Shown here: positions 7,047-14,369 of the stretch, piece by piece
How the letters are laid out: the number at the start of each line of letters is the position of its first letter
How positions within the stretch are numbered: position 1 is the first letter of the stretch
Origin: Halanaerobiales bacterium
GTDB taxonomy: Bacteria; Bacillota; Halanaerobiia; Halanaerobiales; M55B127
Length of the DNA: 17,894 nt
Direction of reading: 5' to 3'
Assembly (NCBI GenBank): GCA_021736965.1
Contig: JAIPEV010000012.1
Span: 1-17,894, forward strand
Position numbers and translations under genes: made by a program
Notes under the pieces: generated by a model
Database searches by the model: none
What the model was told of the DNA's origin: nothing
What the model saw: only the letters and a program-made list of their open reading frames with translations

Positions 7047-9296
7047 TTACAGTTCATAATAAAGGCCTCTTTCTTTTATATAATTTATAAGATTATTATA
7101 GGTTTTATGAGAATTTATAGTACTACTATCTCCAATAATTATTAACTTTCTTTTTGCCCTAGTTAAAGCTACATTAATTCTTCTTAAATCTCTTAAAAAA
7201 CCTATATTATGGTTGCTATTACTTCTTACTAAAGAAATTAAAACAACTTCTTTTTCTCTACCTTGAAACCCATCAACTGTATTAATCTCTATATCTTCAA
7301 CTTTATTATGTTTTTTTACTAAATTAACTTGATCTTTATAAGGCGTTATTACAGCTAAATCTTTGGGATTAATTCCACTTTTTAAAGCTTGATCTATTAT
7401 ATCAAGTAATATTTCCATCTCTACTGGGTTATCATAAGAGTTTGATCCTTTTAAGGATCTTTCTTTTGCTTTCATATCATTAGTATCGATAAACACAGTT
7501 GGTATCTTTGGATTAAGGGCTTTATCAGTAAAGCATCTTTTTATATCAATCTGTACCCCAAGATCAGTTAAAGTATGGTTTTTAACCTTAGGATCACTTT
7601 TTAGGTTTCCTTCGTAAAATTCCTGATTTGAAAACTGCATGATATCATTATTCATTCTATACTGTGTCTGTAACATTGACCTAACCTTATTACCATAAAG
7701 TTGGTAAACTCTTTCAAACATCGACTTACTTAGCCCATTTTCTGATGCCTTTTTGTTTAATATAGTAGGTGGTAGTTGTTTATGATCACCTATTAAAATA
7801 ACCTTAGCTCCTTTTACAAAGGGTATTAATGAAGCAGGTTCAGTAGATTGGGTCGCTTCATCAATTACAACCAAATCAAATTTATAGTTCACTAATAGTT
7901 CAGATCCTGCAGTAGAATTAGTAGTACAGATAACATCTGCACTTTCTATTAATTCCTTTACTGCCTTTTCTTCATAATGATTTATCTTTTTAAAATAATC
8001 ATCAATTTTTTCTTGTAACTGTAACCAGTTGGCCATCTCTTCAATAATGGCTGGTTTTACCCCACGGGCACCTTTTTTTTGTTCAGCCTTTTTAATAATT
8101 TGCTGATCACTCATACCCCGTCTCACAGTAGCTCCAGGGTGTCTATAGTTATCCTGTTTATCTAGTAGTTTTTGTACATCTTCTCTAAGTTTTTTTGCTT
8201 TTTTATAATCCGAATGTTCTAAAATCTTATAGTCTAAAGTATGATCTCTTAAAACTGAAGTTACTCTTATAGGATGTCCTAACCTTAAAACTTCTGTACC
8301 TGTCCTAGACAGTCTTTCTACAAGATTATCAACAGCAACATTTGAATCAGCTGTAGCAAGAATATCTTTATTATCTTTAATTGCCTGATTGATAATTTCA
8401 ATTGCAGTCATAGTTTTACCAGTACCAGGTGGGCCTTGAATAAGATGTAAATCTTTTGCCCTTAGTGACATTTTAACTGCTTCTTTCTGAGATTGATTAA
8501 GGTTTGAATTCATCCAAAGTATTTCTTTATTTAAGCTTTTTTTATATTCTAACTCTTTTAATCTTAATATTTTTTGCTGAAGATCACCTGACCTGGTATC
8601 TCTTTTTGCATCTTTAAATATACTTAAAGCTTCTAATATTCTTTGATAAGTTATATCATTAACATACAAATCTATTCTAAGTGAGTCTCCATAAACAAAC
8701 CCCTGTGGTTTTTGATCAAAAACTACTGTAATCGAGTAATTAGTTTTTTCAGCTACTGTACCGGTTGGATTATTTTCATCTAACAACCTATTTTTACTTA
8801 CCATTACCAAATCCCCAATACTTATTTCAGTATCAGGCAGTCTTTGATCAATACTTTCTTTGACAAACTTTACCTTTGGTTTATGATCATAAGTTTTACC
8901 TTCATCTTTTCCTTTCAGGTTTAAAAGAGCTCTCCCTTTTTTTTCTCTCTCACGAGCTGTTAATCTTTTTATCTCAATTTGGTGTCTTTCCATTTCTTCT
9001 TTTCTTTCTAATTCAATAAGATTACTATATTTATCGTAATAGTCATTTACTGTTTTTTTATAATCTGCATCTTGATCAACCTCTAAACGAACCTTTACTC
9101 CTCCGATTTTATTATTATCCATAACACTTACAACTTTTTCACATACTTCATTTTTTAATTCAACTTCTGCTTTGTTTCCCTTAATATTAATATTTCCAAT
9201 ATCTCCACTTTTTATATCAGCCTCATTTATAAAAGCACCAACAATATCGCCAGGACCAATATGCTTATCTAAATCATGGATAATGATATTTTGCAT
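7047..9296 (-). CDS. UPF1/IGHMBP2-like SF1B helicase with N-terminal DbpA-type RNA-binding domain
   Basis: This 749-residue protein has all SF1 helicase motifs: Walker A GPPGTGKT at 288-295, motif II DEATQ at 479-483, motif III GDHKQLPP at 503-510, QYRM at 545-548, motif V VDGFQGRE at 674-681 and motif VI RRINVALTRAK at 705-715. The DEATQ form and the region around 155-225 (SIGDLVMVS through LYVNDITYQRI) match the UPF1/IGHMBP2 subgroup, which unwinds RNA or DNA 5' to 3'. A charged helical segment, probably coiled, spans about 88-120. Residues 10-74 (IGPGDIVGAFINEADI, then IGGVKVRLEV) look like the RNA-binding domain found at the C-terminus of DbpA-type DEAD-box helicases. That suggests a structured-RNA target, perhaps rRNA (inference). 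The ATG has AGGAGGTG five bases upstream. It lies 52 bases downstream of dcd with no terminator between. Confidence 0.92.
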   Translation of the reverse strand: MQNIIIHDLDKHIGPGDIVGAFINEADIKSGDIGNINIKGNKAEVELKNEVCEKVVSVMDNNKIGGVKVRLEVDQDADYKKTVNDYYDKYSNLIELERKEEMERHQIEIKRLTAREREKKGRALLNLKGKDEGKTYDHKPKVKFVKESIDQRLPDTEISIGDLVMVSKNRLLDENNPTGTVAEKTNYSITVVFDQKPQGFVYGDSLRIDLYVNDITYQRILEALSIFKDAKRDTRSGDLQQKILRLKELEYKKSLNKEILWMNSNLNQSQKEAVKMSLRAKDLHLIQGPPGTGKTMTAIEIINQAIKDNKDILATADSNVAVDNLVERLSRTGTEVLRLGHPIRVTSVLRDHTLDYKILEHSDYKKAKKLREDVQKLLDKQDNYRHPGATVRRGMSDQQIIKKAEQKKGARGVKPAIIEEMANWLQLQEKIDDYFKKINHYEEKAVKELIESADVICTTNSTAGSELLVNYKFDLVVIDEATQSTEPASLIPFVKGAKVILIGDHKQLPPTILNKKASENGLSKSMFERVYQLYGNKVRSMLQTQYRMNNDIMQFSNQEFYEGNLKSDPKVKNHTLTDLGVQIDIKRCFTDKALNPKIPTVFIDTNDMKAKERSLKGSNSYDNPVEMEILLDIIDQALKSGINPKDLAVITPYKDQVNLVKKHNKVEDIEINTVDGFQGREKEVVLISLVRSNSNHNIGFLRDLRRINVALTRAKRKLIIIGDSSTINSHKTYNNLINYIKERGLYYEL

Positions 9297-9348
9297 ATTA
9301 ACACCTCCTAGTTATATTGTCTGCTGGTTAGTTAAGTTTATTAAAATA

Positions 9349-9888
9349 TCATTTTATACTTTCTTCATCTTCGAAAACTTTACTTCCAACTGCTGTATCC
9401 TGACCTTGGTACTTTCCTTGATATGGAAACTCAGCTGTTTGATCTAGCTCAGCAATAACTAACTGACATAATCTTCGTCCTGCTTTAAGCTTTATTGGCA
9501 AACGGTTTGCATTAAATAGTTCTAAGGTTATCTTACCTGCAAAACCAGGATCAACCCAGCCTGCATTTTGAATAAAAAGCCCCATCCTCCCAATTGAACT
9601 TCTTCCTTCTACAAAAGCAGTAAGATTATTTGGTAACTTAATGTACTCTTCAGTTGTTGCTAAAAGAAAGGAATGAGGAGGAATGATAATCTCTTTACTA
9701 TTGATTTGATTGTACCTTATCTTATCATCAAGAGTCATTATACCCATTTGGTTTTCATCAATCTTTAAGTACTCATTACCCAGTCTTAAATCTATTGAAG
9801 CTGGTTGGAGCAATAACTCTTCAAATGGATCAATTACAAGTTTATTATCTTTTATTAGTTGCTTTATTGTTTTATCAGAAATTATCAT
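9349..9888 (-). CDS. dcd: dCTP deaminase (possibly bifunctional, dUMP-forming)
   Basis: This 179-residue protein belongs to the trimeric dUTPase/dCTP deaminase fold. Conserved stretches are QPASIDLRLG at 28-37, the phosphate-binding EGRSSIGR at 94-101 and ITLELFN at 120-126, where E123 corresponds to the catalytic Glu of E. coli Dcd. It deaminates dCTP toward dUMP for thymidylate synthesis. The segment NAGWVDPGFAGK at 108-119 has AGW where E. coli has AHR. AGW-type enzymes such as the M. jannaschii enzyme both deaminate and remove pyrophosphate, so direct dUMP formation is likely but unproven. AAGGAG lies about seven bases before the ATG. The CBS-domain gene ends 14 bases upstream. The dcd call is secure; bifunctionality is moderate. 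Confidence 0.92.
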   Translation of the reverse strand: MIISDKTIKQLIKDNKLVIDPFEELLLQPASIDLRLGNEYLKIDENQMGIMTLDDKIRYNQINSKEIIIPPHSFLLATTEEYIKLPNNLTAFVEGRSSIGRMGLFIQNAGWVDPGFAGKITLELFNANRLPIKLKAGRRLCQLVIAELDQTAEFPYQGKYQGQDTAVGSKVFEDEESIK

Positions 9889-9902
9889 ATATCTACTCCT
9901 TT

Positions 9903-10358
9903 TTATTCTTCTGATGCAATGTGTTTTACAATATTGCCTCTGGTTACAATACCAATCAACTCACCTGTATCATCTATAACAGGTATTCGGTTTATATCTT
10001 TTTGATACATAATATTGGCTACTTCTTTAATATTTGTCTCAGGTTTAACTGTTATTACATTTTCTGTCATTAGTTCTTTTACCTTAATTGCCACAAATTT
10101 TTTAAACTCTTCTTTAAACTTTTTATAACTTTCTAAATAAATAATACCACCCAATACATTTATATACTCTGGAAAATGAAGCTTTTTATCTTTAATGATT
10201 AAATCATTTTCCGTTATAATACCGACCAGTTTATCCTCTTTTATTACTGGAAGACCACTAATACTATTCTTACTCATTATATTAGCTGCTTTTTTAACAC
10301 TTGTATCTGGATCAACTGTTATTACATCAGTAGTCATAATTTCTTTAACAGTTATCAT
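9903..10358 (-). CDS. Two-CBS-domain protein
   Basis: This 151-residue protein consists of a tandem CBS pair (Bateman module). The first CBS unit spans about 4-58 (VKEIMTTDVITVDPDTSV to GIITENDLI) and the second about 92-146 (VKELMTENVITVKPETNI to IGIVTRGNI). A linker of about 35 residues rich in Lys and Phe separates them. CBS pairs usually bind adenine nucleotides (AMP, ATP, NAD(H), SAM or c-di-AMP). No enzymatic or DNA-binding domain is attached, so it is a stand-alone sensor of unknown output. Its ATG directly abuts the stop of the NAD(P)HX repair gene, and dcd follows 14 bases after it, so the three are surely co-transcribed. A role in sensing nucleotide or NAD state is an inference from that context. 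Confidence 0.88.
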   Translation of the reverse strand: MITVKEIMTTDVITVDPDTSVKKAANIMSKNSISGLPVIKEDKLVGIITENDLIIKDKKLHFPEYINVLGGIIYLESYKKFKEEFKKFVAIKVKELMTENVITVKPETNIKEVANIMYQKDINRIPVIDDTGELIGIVTRGNIVKHIASEE

Positions 10359-11867
10359 CTAAACACCTCCACTTATTTTTAAAATAGCAGAAGATATATT
10401 GTCTAATATATCTTGAGCTGTTAATGAGTAGTTTCCAAATTTCTCTTTGGCTATATCGCCAGCAAGTCCATGTAAATAAGTACCTAAAACAGCACTATTT
10501 TTTACAGATATATTTTGCCCACAAAGTGAACTAATAATACCTGTAAGCACATCACCACTACCTGCAGTTGCCATCCCATCATTTCCTGTTCTGTTAAGAA
10601 ATAGCTCTCCATTACTTAAAGCAACTATACTAGTTGCTCCTTTTAAAACTAAGGTAATCTTATACTTTAAAGCAAACTGACGAGCATAGGTGACTCTGTT
10701 TTTTTCGATCTCTGTAATTGATTTTCCTATTAGATTAGAAAATTCACCTGGATGTGGAGTTAATATTAAATTACTATTATCATTATCTTTTAAAAGACTT
10801 AGCTTTAAATTATTAATTCCATCTGCATCGATTATTAACGGTACCTGGCATTTTTTAATTAGTTGAGAAATCATTTTCTTTTTCTCTTCACTGACTCCCA
10901 GGCCTACTCCAAGAGCAACTACATTATATTTATTTACATTATCCGTTATTAAATCAGTTTTTAGTACTTCTGTAATAATCTCTAAAGAAGAGTTGCTAAT
11001 AATTTTTCGGGTCTCTTGATCAGTGACTATTTTTACTAAACCACTACCTGTTTTTAATGCACTTTTTGCAGTTAAAACAGGTGCTCCTTCATATCCGATG
11101 TTTCCACCAACTACTAAAACCTTCCCAAAGTTACCTTTATGACCTGTTTTACTTCTTTTTGGCAATAACTGAAAGGCTTCTCTTTTGTTTAATGTGAAAT
11201 GATTATACTTATTTTTATTGACAATACTTAAAGGAAAACCAAGATCAACTACCTCTAATTGATTAGTATACTCCCGACCAGGATATAAAAAATGTCCGGT
11301 TTTACAAAATGCCATTGATGCTGTTAAATCAGCCTTAACAGCATCACCCATTACTTTACCTGTTTTGCCATTTAAACCTGTAGGTATATCAACAGAAATA
11401 ACAGGTGTATCATCCTGATTTATTAGTTTTACAATCTCTAAAAACGGACTTCTTAATTTATTAGTTAATCCTGTCCCTAACATAGCATCTACTATTAACT
11501 GATTTGTTTTTATTTGTTTTTTAATATTATCGTAATTAACACTTTGGCTAGCAAACTCTATATTAAGATCTCTAAGTTTACATATCTTAAAGTTGGTATT
11601 AAAATCATCACTAAACTTATCTTTGGATCCCACTACTATTATTTTAACATCTAAATCATATATATCAAGTAATCTTGCTAGTACCAACCCATCTCCACCA
11701 TTGTTTCCTGTGCCAACAAATATTAAAATATTTTTTTTGAAAAACCTTTCTTTGATTATATCAAATACTTTTCTACCTGCAGTTTCCATTAATAATATTG
11801 AAGGAAATCCTTCTTTAATCACTTCTTGATCAAGACTAATCATCTGCTCGGGTGTTAATACAATCAT
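10359..11867 (-). CDS. nnr: Bifunctional NAD(P)HX epimerase / ADP-dependent NAD(P)HX dehydratase
   Basis: This 502-residue protein fuses the two nicotinamide-repair activities. The N-terminal YjeF_N epimerase domain (about 1-215) shows VGTGNNGGDGLVLARLL at 51-67, DAMLGTGL at 127-134 and SVDIPTGLNG at 158-167. It interconverts R- and S-NAD(P)HX. The C-terminal ribokinase-like dehydratase domain (about 225-500) shows HKGNFGKVLVVGG, LTPHPGEFSNL at 369-379, KGATSIV at 409-415 and GNDGMATAGSGDVLTG at 428-443. It restores NAD(P)H from S-NAD(P)HX using ADP. Both active-site regions look intact and the length is normal. The ATG immediately follows the acpS stop and the CBS gene immediately follows its own stop. 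Pairing with acpS is common in low-GC Gram-positives. The call is secure. Confidence 0.96.
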   Translation of the reverse strand: MIVLTPEQMISLDQEVIKEGFPSILLMETAGRKVFDIIKERFFKKNILIFVGTGNNGGDGLVLARLLDIYDLDVKIIVVGSKDKFSDDFNTNFKICKLRDLNIEFASQSVNYDNIKKQIKTNQLIVDAMLGTGLTNKLRSPFLEIVKLINQDDTPVISVDIPTGLNGKTGKVMGDAVKADLTASMAFCKTGHFLYPGREYTNQLEVVDLGFPLSIVNKNKYNHFTLNKREAFQLLPKRSKTGHKGNFGKVLVVGGNIGYEGAPVLTAKSALKTGSGLVKIVTDQETRKIISNSSLEIITEVLKTDLITDNVNKYNVVALGVGLGVSEEKKKMISQLIKKCQVPLIIDADGINNLKLSLLKDNDNSNLILTPHPGEFSNLIGKSITEIEKNRVTYARQFALKYKITLVLKGATSIVALSNGELFLNRTGNDGMATAGSGDVLTGIISSLCGQNISVKNSAVLGTYLHGLAGDIAKEKFGNYSLTAQDILDNISSAILKISGGV

Positions 11868-12266
11868 TTATAACTTCCCCTTCAAAATAATATTTGAGAT
11901 AACATAATTTTTTTCATGACTTAAAGAAATCAATATATTAATAACTTTTTTTTCTTGGGCTGCTTTCAAAGCTGATCTATATAATATAACCTTTGGTTTA
12001 TTACTTGACTTATTTATTATTTCAATATCTTTATATGCTATATTACTCTTGCTATCAATAGCTTTTATAAAAGCTTCTTTTGCACTAAATCTAACTGCAT
12101 AAGATTGAAGATATTTTTTCTTGTTTTCACAGTAATTAATCTCATTATTAGTGTATATCCTCTTAATAAATTTCTCCTTTTTATCATTAAAAATCTTTTT
12201 TAATCTTTTTACCTCTAATATATCAATACCAATCCCAATAATGCCTTCTATTTTATCCCTCTCCAT
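11868..12266 (-). CDS. acpS: Holo-[acyl-carrier-protein] synthase AcpS
   Basis: AcpS transfers 4'-phosphopantetheine from CoA to the serine of apo-ACP for fatty-acid synthesis. The family motifs are present: GIGIDILEVKRL, with the Mg-binding Asp (D15 from this start), and RFSAKEAFIKAI, with the second metal ligand Glu (E64). I placed the start at ATG 12266 (132 residues), with GAGGTG about 12 bases upstream. An in-frame GTG at 12281 overlaps that same site. The core motif would allow an even shorter protein, so the exact N-terminus is uncertain. The gene begins only a few dozen bases after the hairpin that follows glmS, with little room for its own promoter. The nnr gene starts at the next base after the stop. 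Confidence 0.92.
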   Translation of the reverse strand: MERDKIEGIIGIGIDILEVKRLKKIFNDKKEKFIKRIYTNNEINYCENKKKYLQSYAVRFSAKEAFIKAIDSKSNIAYKDIEIINKSSNKPKVILYRSALKAAQEKKVINILISLSHEKNYVISNIILKGKL

Positions 12267-12296
12267 TTTAATTTTTTTCACCTCAAATGATAAAGT

Positions 12297-12323
12297 AAAA
12301 GAGGGGAGTTACTCCCCCTTTTG
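12297..12323 (-). terminator. Terminator-like hairpin after glmS
   Basis: On the minus strand AAAAGGGGGA, a GTAAC loop and TCCCCTCTTTT form a stem with one G-U pair and a bulged C, followed by TTTTACTTT. It starts about seven bases past the glmS stop and ends shortly before acpS. Some readthrough is likely, because no acpS promoter is obvious. Confidence 0.65.
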
Positions 12324-12329
12324 ATAATA

Positions 12330-14156
12330 TTATTCAACAGTTACACTTTTAGCAAGATTTCTGGGTTGATCAATATCACAGCCTTTTAAATAGGCTGTGT
12401 TATATGCTAATAATTGTAAGGGAATGGCTGCTAATACTCCTCCAAATAAATCGTCTATCTGTGGAATATATATAACATGATCAACAACCTTTTCTATACC
12501 TTCTGCCCCCTTATAAACGATGGCAGTTACATCTCCACCTCGAGCCTTAATCTCGGTAATATTACTAAGTGTTTTTTCAAATATAAACTTTCTTGTGCCA
12601 AGTGCAACAACAGGTACCCCTTTTTCAATTAAAGCTAGTGTACCATGTTTTAACTCGCCAGCTGGATATGCTTCTGCATGAATATATGATATCTCTTTTA
12701 ACTTCAAAGCACCTTCCAACGCTAATGTATAGTCTGTATGTCTTCCAATAAAGAAGGCATTTTGTTTTTTTACATACTGTTTTGCTCTTTCTTTCATTAA
12801 GCTTTCACTGTCTTTAATTACTTGCTCTAAAAGATCAGGCAGTCTTATTAAGTCGTTAGATAATTTATTTAATCTTTTAGTCTCAATTTTATTTTGCTTT
12901 TCTGCTAAATATAAGCTAAAAATATAAAAAGCAACCACCATATTTAAGTATGCTTTTGTTGAAGCAACTGATATTTCTAGCCCGGCTTTAAGTAATAAAA
13001 CATGATCAGCTTCTCTAGCAATACTACTACCTCTAGAATTTGTAAATGCCAAGATCTTTGCCCCATGTTTTTTAGCCATTCTTAAACTGGCCAGGGTATC
13101 AGATGTTTCTCCAGACTGGCTGACTACAATCACAAGGTCATCTTCTTTTATCAAAACATTTCTATATCTATACTCAGAAGCAACATCCACTTCGATGTGA
13201 ATATTTAATAATTCTTCCATTAGATACTTTCCTATTAAACCAGAATGATAAGCAGTACCACAGGCTACAATGTGTATTTGCTTTAAGTTTTTTAAAAATT
13301 CTGAGTCTAAATTTAATTCATCAAGATTAATTCCCCCCGGTGTTACCCGCTTAGACATTAATCTTCTTACTGCATCAGGTTGTTCATTAATTTCCTTTAA
13401 CATATAATGTTCATAACCCTGTTTTTCAGCCATCTCAGGATCCCAATCCACATGGTATAACTCTTTTTTGATTAAATCTAAACTATCATTGTAGATCTCA
13501 ATTTTTCCACTACTAACAACAGCCAATTCATTATCTTCTAATATATAAAAATCTTTAGTTTTACTTAAGAATGCTGGAATATCTGAAGCAATATAATTTT
13601 CTTTTTCTCCTACTCCAATTATTAAGGGGCTGTCTTTTCTTACTACAAATATTTTATCGGGTTCATATTTGCTAAGGATTGTTAATGAATATGATCCATC
13701 TAATTCATTAACGGTTGCTTTTAAAGCCTTTAGTAAATTATTATCATAATTATCTTCTATAAGATGGGCTATTACTTCTGTATCTGTTTCAGATTTAAAG
13801 TTATGCCCACTTTCTTTTAACCTTTTTTTTATTTTTTGAAAGTTTTCAATTATTCCATTATGAACTACAACAAAGTCTTTACTACAGTCACAATGTGGAT
13901 GGGAATTTAGATCAGAAGGTTTCCCATGAGTTGCCCATCTTGTATGTCCAATTCCAACTGTACCACCATTTGTATTCTTCTTTAAACTACCTTCAAGTTG
14001 ATCTAATTTACCTTTCTTTTTTACAATATCTATCTTAAAACCATCATTAACTGCTATTCCAGATGAATCATATCCTCTGTATTCAAGTTTTTTCAATCCA
14101 TCATATAAAATTGGTGCTGCTTTTTTATCTCCAACATAACCTACGATCCCACACAT
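12330..14156 (-). CDS. glmS: Glutamine-fructose-6-phosphate aminotransferase (isomerizing)
   Basis: GlmS makes glucosamine-6-phosphate from fructose-6-phosphate and glutamine, the first step of hexosamine and peptidoglycan synthesis. The 608-residue length is typical. The class-II glutaminase domain begins MCGIVGYVG, with catalytic Cys2 exposed after Met removal. It continues with HTRWATHGKPSDLNSHPH at 71-88 and the VVHNGIIEN loop at 98-106. Two SIS sugar-isomerase domains follow, with VACGTAYHSG near 298-306, SQSGETSDT at 346-354 and the closing QPRNLAKSVTVE. No truncation is seen. Expression is controlled by the GlcN6P-sensing ribozyme in its leader (about 14205-14341). GGAGG lies about 10 bases before the ATG. 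It is the last gene of the cdaA-cdaR-glmM-glmS series. Confidence 0.98.
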   Translation of the reverse strand: MCGIVGYVGDKKAAPILYDGLKKLEYRGYDSSGIAVNDGFKIDIVKKKGKLDQLEGSLKKNTNGGTVGIGHTRWATHGKPSDLNSHPHCDCSKDFVVVHNGIIENFQKIKKRLKESGHNFKSETDTEVIAHLIEDNYDNNLLKALKATVNELDGSYSLTILSKYEPDKIFVVRKDSPLIIGVGEKENYIASDIPAFLSKTKDFYILEDNELAVVSSGKIEIYNDSLDLIKKELYHVDWDPEMAEKQGYEHYMLKEINEQPDAVRRLMSKRVTPGGINLDELNLDSEFLKNLKQIHIVACGTAYHSGLIGKYLMEELLNIHIEVDVASEYRYRNVLIKEDDLVIVVSQSGETSDTLASLRMAKKHGAKILAFTNSRGSSIAREADHVLLLKAGLEISVASTKAYLNMVVAFYIFSLYLAEKQNKIETKRLNKLSNDLIRLPDLLEQVIKDSESLMKERAKQYVKKQNAFFIGRHTDYTLALEGALKLKEISYIHAEAYPAGELKHGTLALIEKGVPVVALGTRKFIFEKTLSNITEIKARGGDVTAIVYKGAEGIEKVVDHVIYIPQIDDLFGGVLAAIPLQLLAYNTAYLKGCDIDQPRNLAKSVTVE

Positions 14157-14204
14157 ATATATTAAACCTCCATTAATATTATATTTATAATTCTTTCTTT
14201 AGGT

Positions 14205-14341
14205 ATTTCTGATCTTTTTGTCCTATTGATCACTCAATAGATTTGTCAATCAGCCTAGGTTCAATACCGAACACCTGGAAAGATCCGCCGAATACTTCGA
14301 TAACTTTCCACCTCGTCAACTCTTTTTTGAGTCCGGGCGCT
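14205..14341 (-). ncRNA. glmS ribozyme (GlcN6P-activated self-cleaving riboswitch)
   Basis: Read on the minus strand, this leader matches the glmS ribozyme core: AGCGCC at the 5' side, a short P1-like hairpin (ACUC/GAGU), GACGAGGTGG, GTTATCGA and TTCGGCGGAT, in the order known from Bacillus. Cleavage is expected between A14341 and G14340. The P4 hairpin (14240-14223) has a 7-pair stem and the GUGA tetraloop also seen in Bacillus. CTGATT (14253-14248) pairs with GATCAG (14214-14209) around it. Glucosamine-6-phosphate bound here acts as the cleavage cofactor, and the cut message is degraded, giving feedback repression of glmS. The glmM stop lies only about 29 bases upstream of the cleavage site. 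The 3' boundary is approximate. Confidence 0.95.
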
Positions 14342-14369
14342 ATAATTAACCTCTTTTAGACCTCCCTTT

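Noticed and set aside
9172..9979. Two plus-strand open frames of about 90 codons (9172-9447 and 9710-9979)
   Set aside because: Antisense to the helicase, dcd and CBS genes, whose protein motifs are clear; composition is that of a shadow frame.
11593..11829. Plus-strand open frame of 78 codons
   Set aside because: Antisense to the well-conserved YjeF_N epimerase domain.
10359..11867. Two separate genes for epimerase and dehydratase
   Set aside because: A single uninterrupted frame covers both domains, a common fusion in bacteria.
14157..14369. T-box or purine riboswitch in the glmS leader
   Set aside because: The AGCGCC, GACGAGG and GGCGGAT core elements are specific to the glmS ribozyme; no T-box sequence is present.
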